64,000 bases of DNA. Origin: Rhodococcus pseudokoreensis (GTDB lineage: Bacteria; Actinomycetota; Actinomycetes; Mycobacteriales; Mycobacteriaceae). The notes under the pieces were generated by a model that did no database searches, was not told the origin of the DNA, and saw only the letters and a program-made list of their open reading frames with translations. The position numbers and the translations under genes were made by a program. Location: NCBI RefSeq assembly GCF_017068395.1, contig NZ_CP070619.1, positions 7,936,001-8,000,000 of the forward strand, in the 5' to 3' direction. Numbering within the stretch: the first letter of the stretch is position 1; every line of letters starts with the position of its first letter. This document shows positions 13,384 to 22,823 of the stretch, one piece after another.

Positions 13384-14388
13384 GTGGGATCGGCAGCGAT
13401 CATCGAGAGAACAGGGGATCATCGGACCGTGGTGACACCGCAGCCGCCAGCGGCGGAGTCAGAGCACTCGCAACCGGAGGGCGACATGTTCGACGTGCGG
13501 CAAACTGAAACCGCAGACTTGTTCGAGGACGCTGCCGTGGTCGTGGAGGAGGAACTCGGCCCCACGGGACGGCCGACGCGTGACGTGCCGGAACCCGCCC
13601 CGTTGCCCTCGCACGGACCGGCCAAGATCGTCGCGATGTGCAACCAGAAGGGCGGCGTCGGCAAGACGACGTCGACGATCAACCTGGGTGCGTCGCTGGC
13701 CGAGTACGGCAGGCGGGTCCTGCTCGTCGACCTCGATCCCCAGGGGGCGCTGTCCGCGGGCCTCGGCGTCGCGCACAACGACCTCGAACTGACCGTCCAC
13801 AATCTGCTCGTCGAACCGCGCGTCTCGATCGACGACGTCCTGATGCGGACACGTGTCGAGGGTCTCGACCTGCTGCCGAGCAACATCGACCTGTCGGCGG
13901 CCGAGATCCAGCTCGTCACCGAGGTGGGGCGGGAGCAGACGCTCGGACGTGTGCTGCATCCCGTGCTCGACCGCTACGACTACGTCCTCATCGACTGCCA
14001 GCCGTCGCTCGGTCTGCTCACGGTCAACGCGTTGGCCTGCGCGGACTCGGTGATCATTCCGATGGAGTGCGAGTACTTCAGCCTGCGTGGCCTGGCGCTG
14101 CTCAACGACACGGTCGAGAAGGTCCACGACAGGCTCAACCCGCGGCTCGTACTCGCCGGCATCGTCGTGACGATGTTCGACTCGCGGACCCTGCACGCGC
14201 GCGAGGTGATGGCCCGCGTGGTGGAGGTGTTCGGGGATCTGGTCTACGACACCGTGATCAACCGGACCGTGCGATTCCCCGAGACCTCCGTCGCCGGGGA
14301 ACCGATCACCACGTGGGCGCCCAAATCGACCGGTGCCGAGGCGTACCGTGCGCTGGCACGCGAGGTCATCCACCGGTCCGGCCGGTAA
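13384..14388 (+). CDS. ParA/Soj-family ATPase (Rv1708 family)
   Basis: 334 residues from GTG 13384. The deviant Walker A motif KGGVGKTT lies at about 89-96, followed by LLVDLDPQGALSAGLG and YVLIDCQPSLGLLTVNAL. The first ~75 residues are a disordered acidic extension. There is no parB beside it; instead scpA and scpB follow at once (scpA starts on the base after the stop), so a role with the SMC-ScpAB condensin is suggested by context only. The start is uncertain: GTG at 13429/13432 has a better-placed AGGGGA, and a TATAAC hexamer at 13375-13380 would put the transcript start just after 13384. Confidence 0.88.
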   Translation: MGSAAIIERTGDHRTVVTPQPPAAESEHSQPEGDMFDVRQTETADLFEDAAVVVEEELGPTGRPTRDVPEPAPLPSHGPAKIVAMCNQKGGVGKTTSTINLGASLAEYGRRVLLVDLDPQGALSAGLGVAHNDLELTVHNLLVEPRVSIDDVLMRTRVEGLDLLPSNIDLSAAEIQLVTEVGREQTLGRVLHPVLDRYDYVLIDCQPSLGLLTVNALACADSVIIPMECEYFSLRGLALLNDTVEKVHDRLNPRLVLAGIVVTMFDSRTLHAREVMARVVEVFGDLVYDTVINRTVRFPETSVAGEPITTWAPKSTGAEAYRALAREVIHRSGR

Positions 14389-15249
14389 GTGGTGGATACG
14401 CAAGACATTCCGGCACCACCGCAGACCGAGGGTTCGAACGGCGAGGACCCGCAGGCGCCCGCCGTCAAGCCCGGCTTCCGGGTGACGCTGCGGAACTTCG
14501 AGGGTCCGTTCGATCTGCTGCTCACCCTGATCAACCAGCGACAGCTGGACGTGACGGAAGTCGCGTTGCACCAGGTGACGGACGACTTCATCGCCTACAT
14601 GCGCACGCTCGGCGCGGAGTTGGGACTCGACCAGACCACCGAGTTCCTGGTGGTCGCGGCGACGCTGCTCGATCTGAAGGCGGCGCGTCTGCTCCCCGCG
14701 GGACAGGTGGACGACGCCGAGGACCTCGCGCTCCTCGAGGCGCGCGACCTACTGTTTGCCCGGCTGCTGCAATACCGCGCGTACAAGCAGGTGGCGCAAC
14801 TGTTCGGTGAGCTCGAGGCGGCTGCGCTGCGTCGATACCCGCGTTCGGCGGCACTGGAGGACCAGTTCACCCAGTTGCTGCCGGAAGTGCTGCTCGGCGT
14901 CGACCCGCAGCGGTTCGCGGAAATCGCCGCGACCGTGTTCACACCCCGCCCGAAGCCCACCGTGGGACTCGACCACCTGCACGACATGCACGCGGTGTCG
15001 GTTCCCGAACAGGCGGCGCGGATGCTGGAACTGCTCCGCGAACGAGGAGCCGGGGAGTGGGCGAGCTTCGGCGACCTCGTCTCGGAGTGCGAGGTTACCG
15101 TCGAAATCGTGGCAAGATTCCTCGCGCTGCTCGAGCTGTACCGCGAGCAGTCGGTGTTGTTCGAACAGCCCGAGCCGCTCGGGGAACTACTGGTGAGCTG
15201 GACCGGGGAAGGATTACACGCCCCCGTGACCGAGGAGGACTACGGATGA
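14389..15249 (+). CDS. scpA: segregation and condensation protein A
   Basis: 286 residues. It has the kleisin signature FEGPFDLLLTLINQRQLDV near residue 36 and the DLKAARLLP segment, plus a C-terminal winged-helix part. ScpA bridges the SMC ATPase heads and binds an ScpB dimer. The GTG start abuts the parA-like stop, and its stop overlaps scpB (ATGA). Length is usual for actinobacteria. Confidence 0.94.
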   Translation: MVDTQDIPAPPQTEGSNGEDPQAPAVKPGFRVTLRNFEGPFDLLLTLINQRQLDVTEVALHQVTDDFIAYMRTLGAELGLDQTTEFLVVAATLLDLKAARLLPAGQVDDAEDLALLEARDLLFARLLQYRAYKQVAQLFGELEAAALRRYPRSAALEDQFTQLLPEVLLGVDPQRFAEIAATVFTPRPKPTVGLDHLHDMHAVSVPEQAARMLELLRERGAGEWASFGDLVSECEVTVEIVARFLALLELYREQSVLFEQPEPLGELLVSWTGEGLHAPVTEEDYG

Positions 15250-15980
15250 GTTCGGCCCCGTTCGACGAGCCGGACGAGCCCGGCGCCGTCGACAGAGAAC
15301 CCGAGCTGTCGGACGCCGAACCCGAGCTGTCGGACACCGAACCCGAGCTGTCGGACACCGAACTCGCGGCGGTTCTCGAGTCGTTGCTGCTGATCGTCGA
15401 CTCTCCGGCCGGCGCGGAGCAGCTCGCGTCCGCGACCGGTGCTTCTGTGAATCGCATCACGGAGGCCCTGAACCGCATGTCGGCCGAGCTCACCGCCCGG
15501 GAAAGCGGGATGGACCTCCGATATGCCGGTGACGGTTGGCGTCTCTACACCCGCACCGCGTACGCGCCCTACGTGGAACGGCTCCTGCTCGACGGAGCGC
15601 GCTCCAAACTGACGAGGGCGGCATTGGAAACTCTGGCCGTGGTGGCATACCGTCAACCGTTGACCCGCGCACGGATCAGTGCGGTGCGCGGCGTCAACGT
15701 GGATGGTGTGGTGCGCACACTTCTCGCTCGCGGGTTGATCGCCGAAGCCGGCGTCGACCCCGATACCAACGCCACGCAGTACTCGACGACGGAACTCTTC
15801 CTGGAACGGCTCGGCCTGGCGTCTCTGGCCGATCTTCCCGCCTTGGCTCCGTTGTTGCCGGATGTGGACCTGATAGATGACATCAGTGACAGTCTGGAAT
15901 CTGACCCACGATTTGCGAGAATGAATAAAGCTACGGCTTCCACAGAAGAGTTGGACACCGGGCTGGACACCGAAGACTGA
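15246..15980 (+). CDS. scpB: segregation and condensation protein B
   Basis: 244 residues. Two winged-helix domains: ELAAVLESLLLIVDSPAGAE near 38-57 and LETLAVVAYRQPLTRARISAVRG near 127-149, ending in the third conserved segment TLLARGLIAEAG. A 20-residue acidic repeat precedes the domain and an acidic tail follows. It pairs with ScpA in the condensin complex. The ATG overlaps the scpA stop. Confidence 0.94.
   Translation: MSSAPFDEPDEPGAVDREPELSDAEPELSDTEPELSDTELAAVLESLLLIVDSPAGAEQLASATGASVNRITEALNRMSAELTARESGMDLRYAGDGWRLYTRTAYAPYVERLLLDGARSKLTRAALETLAVVAYRQPLTRARISAVRGVNVDGVVRTLLARGLIAEAGVDPDTNATQYSTTELFLERLGLASLADLPALAPLLPDVDLIDDISDSLESDPRFARMNKATASTEELDTGLDTED
15297..15359 (+). repeat. 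3 x 21-base tandem repeat inside scpB
   Basis: Three units of 21 bases (GAACCCGAGCTGTCGGACRCC) encode the heptad EPELSDA/T. The first differs from the others at one base (GCC versus ACC). In-frame length keeps the reading frame, so copy number may vary between strains; it adds acidic residues to the N-terminal tail. Confidence 0.9.
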
Positions 15981-15996
15981 CAGGGATAGTACAAAA

Positions 15997-17049
15997 GTGA
16001 AGAAACCCGCTCGCCGAGATGGCACACCGGATCGCAACAACAAGAAGCAGCGCCCCACCAGGTCGGAGACCGGAGGGCGCACCAGGTCGGAGGCCGGAGG
16101 GCGTCCGGACAGGGCCGAGGCCGGTCATCGATCAGGCCGGCCCGACGCCGCGAAGGGCAAACCCGGCAGGCCCGACCCTGCCGCGAAGAACAAGCGCGGC
16201 AAGCCCAAGTCGGCCAAGCCGCAGCGCGCGCAGGCCCAGGCCCCCAAGATCAGCAACGCCAAGCCGGCCCGACACCAGTACGCCGACGCCGATCGGCCCG
16301 TCGGCCCGCCGCAGGGCGACGGCATGCGCCTGCAGAAGGTTCTCGCTCAGGCCGGCGTCGCGTCGCGTCGTGCGGCCGAGGAACTGATATCGCAGGGTCG
16401 CGTCGAGGTCGACGGCCGCATCGTCATCGAACAGGGACTGCGCATCGACCCCGAGAACGCGGTGGTGCGCGTGGACGGTGTCCGCGTCGTCGTCCAGAAG
16501 GACCTGGTTCACCTCGCCCTCAACAAGCCCCGCGGCTGGCAGTCGACGATGTCGGACGACCTGGGTCGCCCGTGTGTCGGCGACATCGTCTCCGAGCGGG
16601 TCGCCGCCGGTCAGCGGTTGTTCCACGTCGGCCGACTCGACGCCGACACCGAGGGACTGCTGCTGCTCACCAACGACGGTGATCTCGCGCATCGGCTGAT
16701 GCACCCGTCGTTCGAGGTGTCGAAGACGTACCTGGCGACAGTGTCGGGTGCTCTCGAGCGCGGCGTCGGTAAGAAGCTGAAGGAGGGTGTCGAACTCGAG
16801 GACGGACCGGCGAAGGTCGACACGTTCACGCTCCTCGACATCAACGAGGGCAAGTCGCTGGTCCGGGTCACGCTGCACGAAGGCCGCAAGCACATCGTGC
16901 GCCGCTTGTTCGACGCCGTTGGCCATCCCGTCATCCGGCTGGTTCGGACGGACATCGGTGCGGTCGCTCTCGGCGACCAGCGGCCCGGCACGCTCCGCGT
17001 CCTGGGTCGAGGCGAGGTCGGCGGTCTCTACGGGGCGGTGGGCCTGTGA
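15997..17049 (+). CDS. rluB: 23S rRNA pseudouridine synthase, RluB/RsuA family (Rv1711 family)
   Basis: 350 residues. The first ~105 are a basic disordered tail rich in Lys, Arg, Gly and Pro. An S4 domain follows ([20 protein letters not shown] near 111-130), then the catalytic domain with [17 protein letters not shown], where the Asp after RL is the nucleophile, and later [15 protein letters not shown]. It isomerises uridine in the large rRNA. The GTG start is 16 bases after scpB and its end overlaps cmk. Exact target position is inferred from family only. Confidence 0.92.
   Translation: MKKPARRDGTPDRNNKKQRPTRSETGGRTRSEAGGRPDRAEAGHRSGRPDAAKGKPGRPDPAAKNKRGKPKSAKPQRAQAQAPKISNAKPARHQYADADRPVGPPQGDGMRLQKVLAQAGVASRRAAEELISQGRVEVDGRIVIEQGLRIDPENAVVRVDGVRVVVQKDLVHLALNKPRGWQSTMSDDLGRPCVGDIVSERVAAGQRLFHVGRLDADTEGLLLLTNDGDLAHRLMHPSFEVSKTYLATVSGALERGVGKKLKEGVELEDGPAKVDTFTLLDINEGKSLVRVTLHEGRKHIVRRLFDAVGHPVIRLVRTDIGAVALGDQRPGTLRVLGRGEVGGLYGAVGL
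16057..16104 (+). repeat. 2 x 24-base tandem repeat in rluB N-terminal tail
   Basis: Two nearly identical 24-base units (starting ACCAGGTCGGAG) encode TRSETGGR and TRSEAGGR in the basic disordered tail. They stay in frame and lie outside the S4 and catalytic domains. Confidence 0.75.
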
Positions 17050-17735
17050 GTACCCCTTCGCTGGTCGTCGCGATGGACGGCCCGTCCGGAACCGGGAAGT
17101 CGAGCGTCTCGCGGATGCTGGCGCAGCGCCTCGACGCCCGCTACCTCGACACCGGCGCCATGTACCGCATCGCGACGCTGCATGTGCTGCGCAAGGGCGT
17201 GGACCTCACCGATCCCGCCGCGATCGCCGACGCGACCGCGGGTCTGCCGTGGTCGATCGGCACCGACCCGGCGGGCGAGCAGGTTCTGCTCGACGGCGAG
17301 GACGTGGGGGAGGAGATCCGCGGCGACGCGGTGACCAAGGCCGTCTCGGCTGTCTCCGCCGTTCCCGCGGTGCGTGAACTGCTCGTCGCCGCGCAGCGTC
17401 GAATCACGGGCGAGACCGAACGGATCGTCGTCGAGGGCCGGGACATCGGCACCGTCGTGCTTCCCGACGCCGACGTGAAGATCTACCTCACCGCCTCGGC
17501 GGAAGCCCGGGCCCAGCGCAGGAATGCGCAGAATCTCGCGGAAGGACGAGGCGACGACTACGCGGCCGTACTGGCCGACGTGCAGCGTCGTGACCACCTC
17601 GACTCCACGCGCGCCGTGTCGCCGCTGCGGCCGGCCGACGATTCCGTGCTGGTCGACACCAGCGAACTCGGAATCGACGACGTGATCGGCAGGTTGCTGC
17701 TGGTGGTAAGCGACAGAAGTGGAGCAGGGCAGTGA
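17046..17735 (+). CDS. cmk: cytidylate kinase
   Basis: 229 residues. The P-loop is [14 protein letters not shown] near residue 10, followed by [31 protein letters not shown] and the RRNAQNL lid. It phosphorylates CMP and dCMP. The GTG overlaps the rluB stop (GTGA) and the gene overlaps der in the same way, so rluB-cmk-der form one translational chain as in Rv1711-Rv1713. Confidence 0.96.
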   Translation: MSTPSLVVAMDGPSGTGKSSVSRMLAQRLDARYLDTGAMYRIATLHVLRKGVDLTDPAAIADATAGLPWSIGTDPAGEQVLLDGEDVGEEIRGDAVTKAVSAVSAVPAVRELLVAAQRRITGETERIVVEGRDIGTVVLPDADVKIYLTASAEARAQRRNAQNLAEGRGDDYAAVLADVQRRDHLDSTRAVSPLRPADDSVLVDTSELGIDDVIGRLLLVVSDRSGAGQ

Positions 17736-19159
17736 CCGAACAATTCACCACCGAGTTCGCCGGCGACGGCACCTGGAGTGAGGAATCCGACTGGGAGGTC
17801 CTCGACCTCGAAGACGGCGGCGACGGGGAGGCCCACATCCCGGTGCCGACCCTCGCCGTGGTCGGGCGCCCGAACGTCGGCAAATCGACGCTCGTCAACC
17901 GGATCATCGGCCGCCGCGAAGCCGTCGTCGAGGACATTCCCGGTGTGACCCGGGACCGTGTCTCGTACGAGGCGAACTGGAGTGGCCGCCGATTCATGGT
18001 GCAGGACACCGGCGGCTGGGAACCCGACGCCAAGGGCCTGCAGCAGTCCGTGGCCCGGCAGGCGGAACTGGCGATGCAGACCGCGGATGCGATCCTGCTC
18101 GTCGTCGACGCCGTCGTCGGCGCCACCGCGACCGACGAGGCCGTGGCCAAGGTGCTGCGCCGGTCCAAGACGCCGGTTCTCTTGGTCGCCAACAAGGTGG
18201 ACGACGGCCGCACCGAATCCGAGGTGGCCGCACTCTGGTCGCTGGGGCTCGGACAGCCGCACTCGGTGAGTGCGACGCACGGCCGCGGCACGGGCGACCT
18301 CCTCGACGAGGTGCTCGCCGCCCTGCCGGAGACCCCGCGTGAGGGCATCCCCGGCGGCGGACCGCGACGTGTGGCCCTGGTCGGGAAGCCGAACGTCGGG
18401 AAGTCGAGCCTGCTGAACAAGCTGTCGGGCGACGAACGTTCGGTGGTCCACAACGTTGCCGGTACCACCGTCGACCCGGTCGACTCGATCGTGGAACTCG
18501 GCGGCAGGCCGTGGCGTTTCGTCGACACCGCCGGTCTGCGCAAGCGGGTCAGCCACGCCAGCGGCGCCGAGTTCTACGCGTCGCTGCGGACGAAGAGCGC
18601 CATCGAGGCCGCCGAGGTCGCGATCCTGCTGATCGACGCATCCGAGCCGATCTCCGAGCAGGACCTGCGCGTGCTGAGCATGGTCGCCGACGCGGGCCGG
18701 GCCCTCGTCATCGCGTTCAACAAGTGGGATCTGGTCGACGAGGACCGGCGCCTGCAGCTCGATCGGGAAGTCGATCGGGACCTGGTGCGGGTGCCGTGGG
18801 CGCAGCGCGTCAACATCTCGGCGCAGACGGGACGCGCGGTGCAGAAACTGGTGCCCGCCCTCGACACGGCGCTGGAATCGTGGGACAAGCGCATTCCGAC
18901 GGGCCGGCTCAACACGTGGCTCAAGGAAGTCGTCGCCGCGACCCCGCCGCCGATGCGCGGTGGCCGGCTGCCTCGCGTGATGTTCGCCACGCAGGCCGGA
19001 ACGCGTCCGCCGACGTTCGTGCTGTTCACGACCGGGTTCCTCGAGGCAGGCTACCGCCGGTTCCTGGAGCGGCGTCTGCGTGAGGAGTTCAATTTCGACG
19101 GCAGCCCCGTCCGCATCTCGGTGCGAGTGCGGGAAAAGCGTGAGCGACGGAGTCGTTGA
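17732..19159 (+). CDS. der: ribosome-assembly GTPase Der (EngA)
   Basis: 475 residues. Tandem G domains: GRPNVGKST at about 45-53 and GKPNVGKSS near 215, with switch elements GVTRDR and AGTTVD, DTGGWE and DTAGL, and NKVD and NKWD specificity motifs. A C-terminal KH-like domain ends in a basic tail (REKRERRSR). It assists 50S subunit maturation. The acidic 40-residue N-terminal extension is usual in actinobacteria. It is the last gene of the run, before tRNA-Pro. Confidence 0.96.
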   Translation: MTEQFTTEFAGDGTWSEESDWEVLDLEDGGDGEAHIPVPTLAVVGRPNVGKSTLVNRIIGRREAVVEDIPGVTRDRVSYEANWSGRRFMVQDTGGWEPDAKGLQQSVARQAELAMQTADAILLVVDAVVGATATDEAVAKVLRRSKTPVLLVANKVDDGRTESEVAALWSLGLGQPHSVSATHGRGTGDLLDEVLAALPETPREGIPGGGPRRVALVGKPNVGKSSLLNKLSGDERSVVHNVAGTTVDPVDSIVELGGRPWRFVDTAGLRKRVSHASGAEFYASLRTKSAIEAAEVAILLIDASEPISEQDLRVLSMVADAGRALVIAFNKWDLVDEDRRLQLDREVDRDLVRVPWAQRVNISAQTGRAVQKLVPALDTALESWDKRIPTGRLNTWLKEVVAATPPPMRGGRLPRVMFATQAGTRPPTFVLFTTGFLEAGYRRFLERRLREEFNFDGSPVRISVRVREKRERRSR

Positions 19160-19245
19160 TCCGACAGAATGCGCTCTGACCAGGCGATTAGCGTTACGGA
19201 CTGCCGCTGATGTAATCTCATCGAGCACCTGAACGAGGGTGTGGA

Positions 19246-19322
<77 letters not shown>

Positions 19323-19333
19323 GATGATCAGCG

Positions 19334-19367
19334 AAGGCGGTTTCCCGGAAACGGGAAACCGCCTTTT
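19334..19367 (+). terminator. intrinsic terminator after tRNA-Pro
   Basis: Arms AAGGCGGTTTCCCG (19334-19347) and CGGGAAACCGCCTT (19352-19365) with a 4-base loop, followed by T bases to 19367. It ends the tRNA transcript and, read from the other side, lies just past the stop of the minus-strand transpeptidase gene. Confidence 0.9.
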
Positions 19368-19387
19368 CTGTGTCTCCGGCGCGGGAT

Positions 19388-20149
19388 TCACGCCGTGACG
19401 ATGACGGGGTCGCCGACCTTGGCGTTGTCGTAGAACCACTGCGCGTTCTCGGTGCTGAGATTGATGCAGCCGTGGCTGACGTTCTCGAATCCCTGCGAAC
19501 CCACCGACCACGGTGCGGCGTGCACGAAGATTCCGCCCCACGTGATGCGGGTGGCGTATTCGACGTAGAGGCGGTAGCCCTCCTCGTCGTCGATCGGGAC
19601 ACCGTACGTCGACGAGTCCATGATCATGTCGCGGAACTGCTCGATGACGGGGAAGGTCCCGAGCGGTGTCTCGTAGCCGGGTTTGCCCATCGACGCGGGC
19701 ATGGTCTGCACGACCTGGTCGTTGATGCTGACCGTGAACTGGTGCGTCGTCGTGTTCGCGACGGCGACGAGTGCGTCACCGACCTGGAATTGCGACCTCG
19801 CGCCCGCCGCCTCGACGGTCACCGCGGTGTGCGCAGGCCAGAAGTGGTCCGGGCTCCACTGCAGGGTGCGGTCGTCGATCCAGGAGAACTGCCCGGGCAC
19901 CGGTGTCGACGGGGTGATCCGGACACCACGCTCGGCGAGCGCGCGATCGGGCACCGGAGACGTGAACCTGACGACGACGGGATGGGCGATGCCGACGACC
20001 TGACCGCTCGCGGGGGAGAGTGCCGGCGCGAGGATCTTTCCGGTGACGGCTGGGGGCGTCGCCGACGCGGCGGCGCTCACTCCGCACACGGCGAGTGCCG
20101 CGAGTACCGAGACGAGGAACAGACGTCCGACCTGCTGCGATTTCCACAT
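19388..20149 (-). CDS. L,D-transpeptidase (YkuD domain) with Ig-like domain
   Basis: 253 residues from ATG 20149. A signal peptide (WKSQQVGRLFLVSVLAALAV..ASA) is followed by one bacterial Ig-like domain (about 35-110) and a YkuD catalytic domain whose motif is GIFVHAAPWSVG with SHGCINLS, with the nucleophile Cys and its His. Such enzymes form 3-3 cross-links in peptidoglycan in the periplasm, and the size matches the short LdtMt1/LdtMt3 class. An ATG at 20182 would add 11 residues before the signal peptide; the inner ATG has GAAGGG 9 bases upstream and gives a standard signal. Confidence 0.93.
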   Translation of the reverse strand: MWKSQQVGRLFLVSVLAALAVCGVSAAASATPPAVTGKILAPALSPASGQVVGIAHPVVVRFTSPVPDRALAERGVRITPSTPVPGQFSWIDDRTLQWSPDHFWPAHTAVTVEAAGARSQFQVGDALVAVANTTTHQFTVSINDQVVQTMPASMGKPGYETPLGTFPVIEQFRDMIMDSSTYGVPIDDEEGYRLYVEYATRITWGGIFVHAAPWSVGSQGFENVSHGCINLSTENAQWFYDNAKVGDPVIVTA

Positions 20150-20268
20150 GCCGTCCAGCCCTTCAGAGACTGTGAGCGTCATTTCAGTTAACCACGGCGA
20201 TATCCGACAGCGGAACCAGGGAAACTGGATGCATTACGCGCATCAGAGGGCCACGGGCGACGCGCCGT

Positions 20269-20306
20269 CGTCACATCGGCCGCGTTTCGCCGGTCACATA
20301 GGTGAC
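20269..20306 (+). promoter_or_regulatory. ECF-type promoter of the sigma factor gene, with inverted repeat
   Basis: TCACAT at 20271-20276 and CGGTCA at 20291-20296, with a 14-base spacer, lie about 36 bases before the sigma factor ATG. The same two hexamers with the same spacer precede the MFS gene on the other strand (22734-22759). They resemble the TGTCACA / CGTC promoter reported for ECF41 sigma factors. GTCAC-ATAG-GTGAC at 20293-20306 is an inverted repeat overlapping the -10 element. Autoregulation is inference. Confidence 0.65.
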
Positions 20307-20331
20307 AGACGGCGACGGAGGGATGTGACCG

Positions 20332-21210
20332 ATGAACGAGAACGATGTGCTGGCGCAGCAGTTCGAGACGCATCGCCGGCACCTGCGGGCGGTGGCCTAC
20401 CGGATGCTCGGCTCGCTCACCGAGGCCGAGGACGCGGTGCAGGAATCCTGGCTGCGGCTGAGCCGCACGGACACCGATTCGGTGGAGAACCTGGGCGGCT
20501 GGCTGACGACGGTAGTGGCCCGCGTGTGCCTGAACATGCTGCAGTCCCGCAGGTCGCGGCGGGAAGAGCCCTTGGACCTACAGGTGCCGGATCCGATCGT
20601 GACTCTCTCGGACGGCAGCTACCCCGAACAGGAGGCGGTGCTCGCCGATTCGGTGGGTCTCGCGCTGCTCGTGGTCCTGGGCACGCTCACCCCGTCGGAG
20701 CGGCTGGCGTTCGTGCTGCACGACATGTTCGCCGTGCCGTTCGAGGACATCGCCCCCATCGTCGAGCGATCCCCGGCGGCCGCCCGGCAACTGGCGAGCC
20801 GCGCACGGCGCCGACTGCAGGGAGCACCCGTTCCCGACACCGATCCCGTCCGGCAGCGCGCAGTGGTCGACGCGTTCCTGGCGGCGGCGAGGGGCGGCGA
20901 CTTCGACGCCCTCGTGGCGGTATTGGATCCGGATGTCGTGCTCCGGGCCGACACGGGCGCGTTGCCCCCGGGCGCCTCCACCATGGTGCGCGGTGCGGAG
21001 ACCGTCGCGGGCCGGGTGCTCGGGTACGCGCGGCTGGCCCGGTTCGCGCAACCGGCACTCGTCAACGGTGCCGCCGGCGTGGTCGCGATCTCCGAGGGAC
21101 AGCTGCTGTCCGTCATGGGCGTCACGATCCGGCAGGGGACGATTGTGGAGATCGACATCCTCGCCGACCGCGAGCGCCTCGCCGGGCTCGTCGTCGAGAA
21201 TCTCGACTGA
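20332..21210 (+). CDS. ECF41-type RNA polymerase sigma factor (SigJ-like) with SnoaL domain
   Basis: 292 residues. Region 2 is at about 10-75 (AYRMLGSLTEAEDAVQESWLR), region 4 at about 105-165 (TLTPSERLAFVLHDMFAVPF, then a helix-turn-helix with SPAAARQLASRARRRL). The last ~115 residues form a SnoaL-like domain (VDAFLAAARGGDFDALVAVL), the hallmark of the ECF41 group, which uses this domain in place of an anti-sigma factor. ATG at 20332 follows GGAGGG. It converges on the MFS gene (14 bases apart), and that gene carries a matching promoter. Confidence 0.93.
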   Translation: MNENDVLAQQFETHRRHLRAVAYRMLGSLTEAEDAVQESWLRLSRTDTDSVENLGGWLTTVVARVCLNMLQSRRSRREEPLDLQVPDPIVTLSDGSYPEQEAVLADSVGLALLVVLGTLTPSERLAFVLHDMFAVPFEDIAPIVERSPAAARQLASRARRRLQGAPVPDTDPVRQRAVVDAFLAAARGGDFDALVAVLDPDVVLRADTGALPPGASTMVRGAETVAGRVLGYARLARFAQPALVNGAAGVVAISEGQLLSVMGVTIRQGTIVEIDILADRERLAGLVVENLD

Positions 21211-21224
21211 CGAGCCCACCGAGG

Positions 21225-22697
21225 TCATTCCGCGCGGTGCCCGCCGTCTCCGTGGGCGTTGCCGGTGCGCAGGGCGATCAGCGCTGCGGCGGCGAGGAAG
21301 ATGCTGCCGGTCAGCAGCGCTCGCTGGAAGCCGGAGGTGAGTGCCTCGGGCACAGGCGAATTCGTTGCGAGCAGGTGCTGGGTACGGGAGGTGGCGATCG
21401 CGGCGAAGATCGCCAGACCGAGCGCGCTGCCGACCTGCTGCGAGGCGTTCAGCAACGCCGCCGCGAACCCCGCCTCCTCGGCAGGCACACCCGCGTTGGC
21501 TGCGGTGGTGACGCCGACGAAGACGGCACCGAGACCCAGCGACACGATCATCAGTCCCGGGAACAGATCGGCGAGATAGGCGCCGTCGACCGGGATCCGG
21601 GACAGGTAGAACAGGCCCGCCGCCGCCACCAGCGCGCCCACGACGGTGACGGGGCGGGTTCCGATGCGCGTGAGCAACTGGGAGGAGATTCCGGCTGCGA
21701 CGCCGACGCCCAGGCAGAGCGGAAGGTACGCCGCCCCGGTCTGCATGGGGGAGTAGCCCAGAACGTTCTGCATGTAGAGGGTGAGGAAGAAGAACATCGC
21801 GAGCAGACCGGCGAACGCGATCAGCCCCGTGACATTTGCCGCCGCCAGGCCCTTGATGCGGAAGATCGACAGCGGCAGCAGTGGATCGGGGCTGCGCTGC
21901 TCGTTCACCACGAACGCGGCGATCAGGACGAACGCCCCGGCGAACGCGCTGATCGTGCGAGCAGACCCCCACCCCTGCTCGGGCGCCTCGACCAGGGCGT
22001 AGACGAACATCAGCATCCCGCCGGTACCGAGCACGCCGCCCACCAGGTCGAAGTCCGCGAGCCTGGCGCGTCGGCGGTCGTCGGGAATCAGCGCGTAGAC
22101 TGCGGGCAGCACGAGAACACACGCCACCGGGTTGACGAACAACACCCATCGCCAGCCCGGGCCCTCGGTGAGCACACCACCGAGAAACACCCCGACCGCC
22201 GACGCGAGACCGCCCACGCCGGCCCAGACACCGAGTGCGGTATGGCGTTCGGACCCTTCCTCGAATGTCGTCGTCAGGATCGACAGCGCGGCCGGAAGCA
22301 TCAGCGCCGCACCGACACCCTGCGCCAGCCGGGCGCCGATCAGGATCTCGGCGTTGCCGGCGAAACCACCGACCAGCGAGGACAATCCGATGACGACGGT
22401 GCCGGTGACGAGGACGCGACGGCGGCCGAGGAGGTCGGCGAGGCGACCGCCGAGCAGCATGAACCCGCCGTAGGTGATGAGATAGCCGCTGGGCACCCAC
22501 TGCAGTTGCTGCACCGAGAAGTTCAGGTCGCTGCGTATGTCGGGCAGCGCGATGTTGACGATGGACGCGTCGACGAAGTCGAGAAAAGCCACGGCGCACA
22601 ACAACGTCAGGGTGAGTCTGCCGCGGGCGGTGGAAAGAAACTGCGGTGTCGTAGTCGATCGTCGCGATCCGGACGTGCCGGTGATCGAGGTGTTCAT
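21225..22697 (-). CDS. MFS drug transporter, DHA2 (14-TM) family
   Basis: 490 residues with about 14 hydrophobic helices. The motif A loop GGRLADLLGRRRVL (about 83-96) and the motif C type segment GLASAVGVFLGGVL (about 163-176) mark a proton-driven drug exporter of the DHA2 family. It opens with a short hydrophilic Ser/Thr tail. It is preceded by an ECF-type promoter identical in layout to that of the facing sigma factor, so it is likely that factor's target. Substrate unknown. Confidence 0.92.
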   Translation of the reverse strand: MNTSITGTSGSRRSTTTPQFLSTARGRLTLTLLCAVAFLDFVDASIVNIALPDIRSDLNFSVQQLQWVPSGYLITYGGFMLLGGRLADLLGRRRVLVTGTVVIGLSSLVGGFAGNAEILIGARLAQGVGAALMLPAALSILTTTFEEGSERHTALGVWAGVGGLASAVGVFLGGVLTEGPGWRWVLFVNPVACVLVLPAVYALIPDDRRRARLADFDLVGGVLGTGGMLMFVYALVEAPEQGWGSARTISAFAGAFVLIAAFVVNEQRSPDPLLPLSIFRIKGLAAANVTGLIAFAGLLAMFFFLTLYMQNVLGYSPMQTGAAYLPLCLGVGVAAGISSQLLTRIGTRPVTVVGALVAAAGLFYLSRIPVDGAYLADLFPGLMIVSLGLGAVFVGVTTAANAGVPAEEAGFAAALLNASQQVGSALGLAIFAAIATSRTQHLLATNSPVPEALTSGFQRALLTGSIFLAAAALIALRTGNAHGDGGHRAE

Positions 22698-22733
22698 GTC
22701 GGGCCTTCCTGTGTTCTTCGGTCGTCACTTCTA

Positions 22734-22760
22734 TGACCGACGGCCCGGCGGCGATGTGAC
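22734..22760 (-). promoter_or_regulatory. ECF-type promoter of the MFS gene
   Basis: Read on the minus strand: TCACAT (22759-22754), a 14-base spacer, then CGGTCA (22739-22734), about 37 bases before the ATG. The hexamers and spacer equal those before the sigma factor gene at 20271-20296. A GTCA...GTGAC half-repeat continues past the -10 as it does there. Confidence 0.65.
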
Positions 22761-22823
22761 CGCGCACCGGCCGCGTCGCGAGTACTGTCGGAACCCGGCA
22801 GGTCACGGAAACGGGAGGCTGGC

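Noticed and set aside
20043-22736. An 897-codon plus-strand frame across the sigma factor and MFS genes
   Set aside because: Shadow of both genes; the predicted protein is Arg/Gly/Asp-rich without domains.
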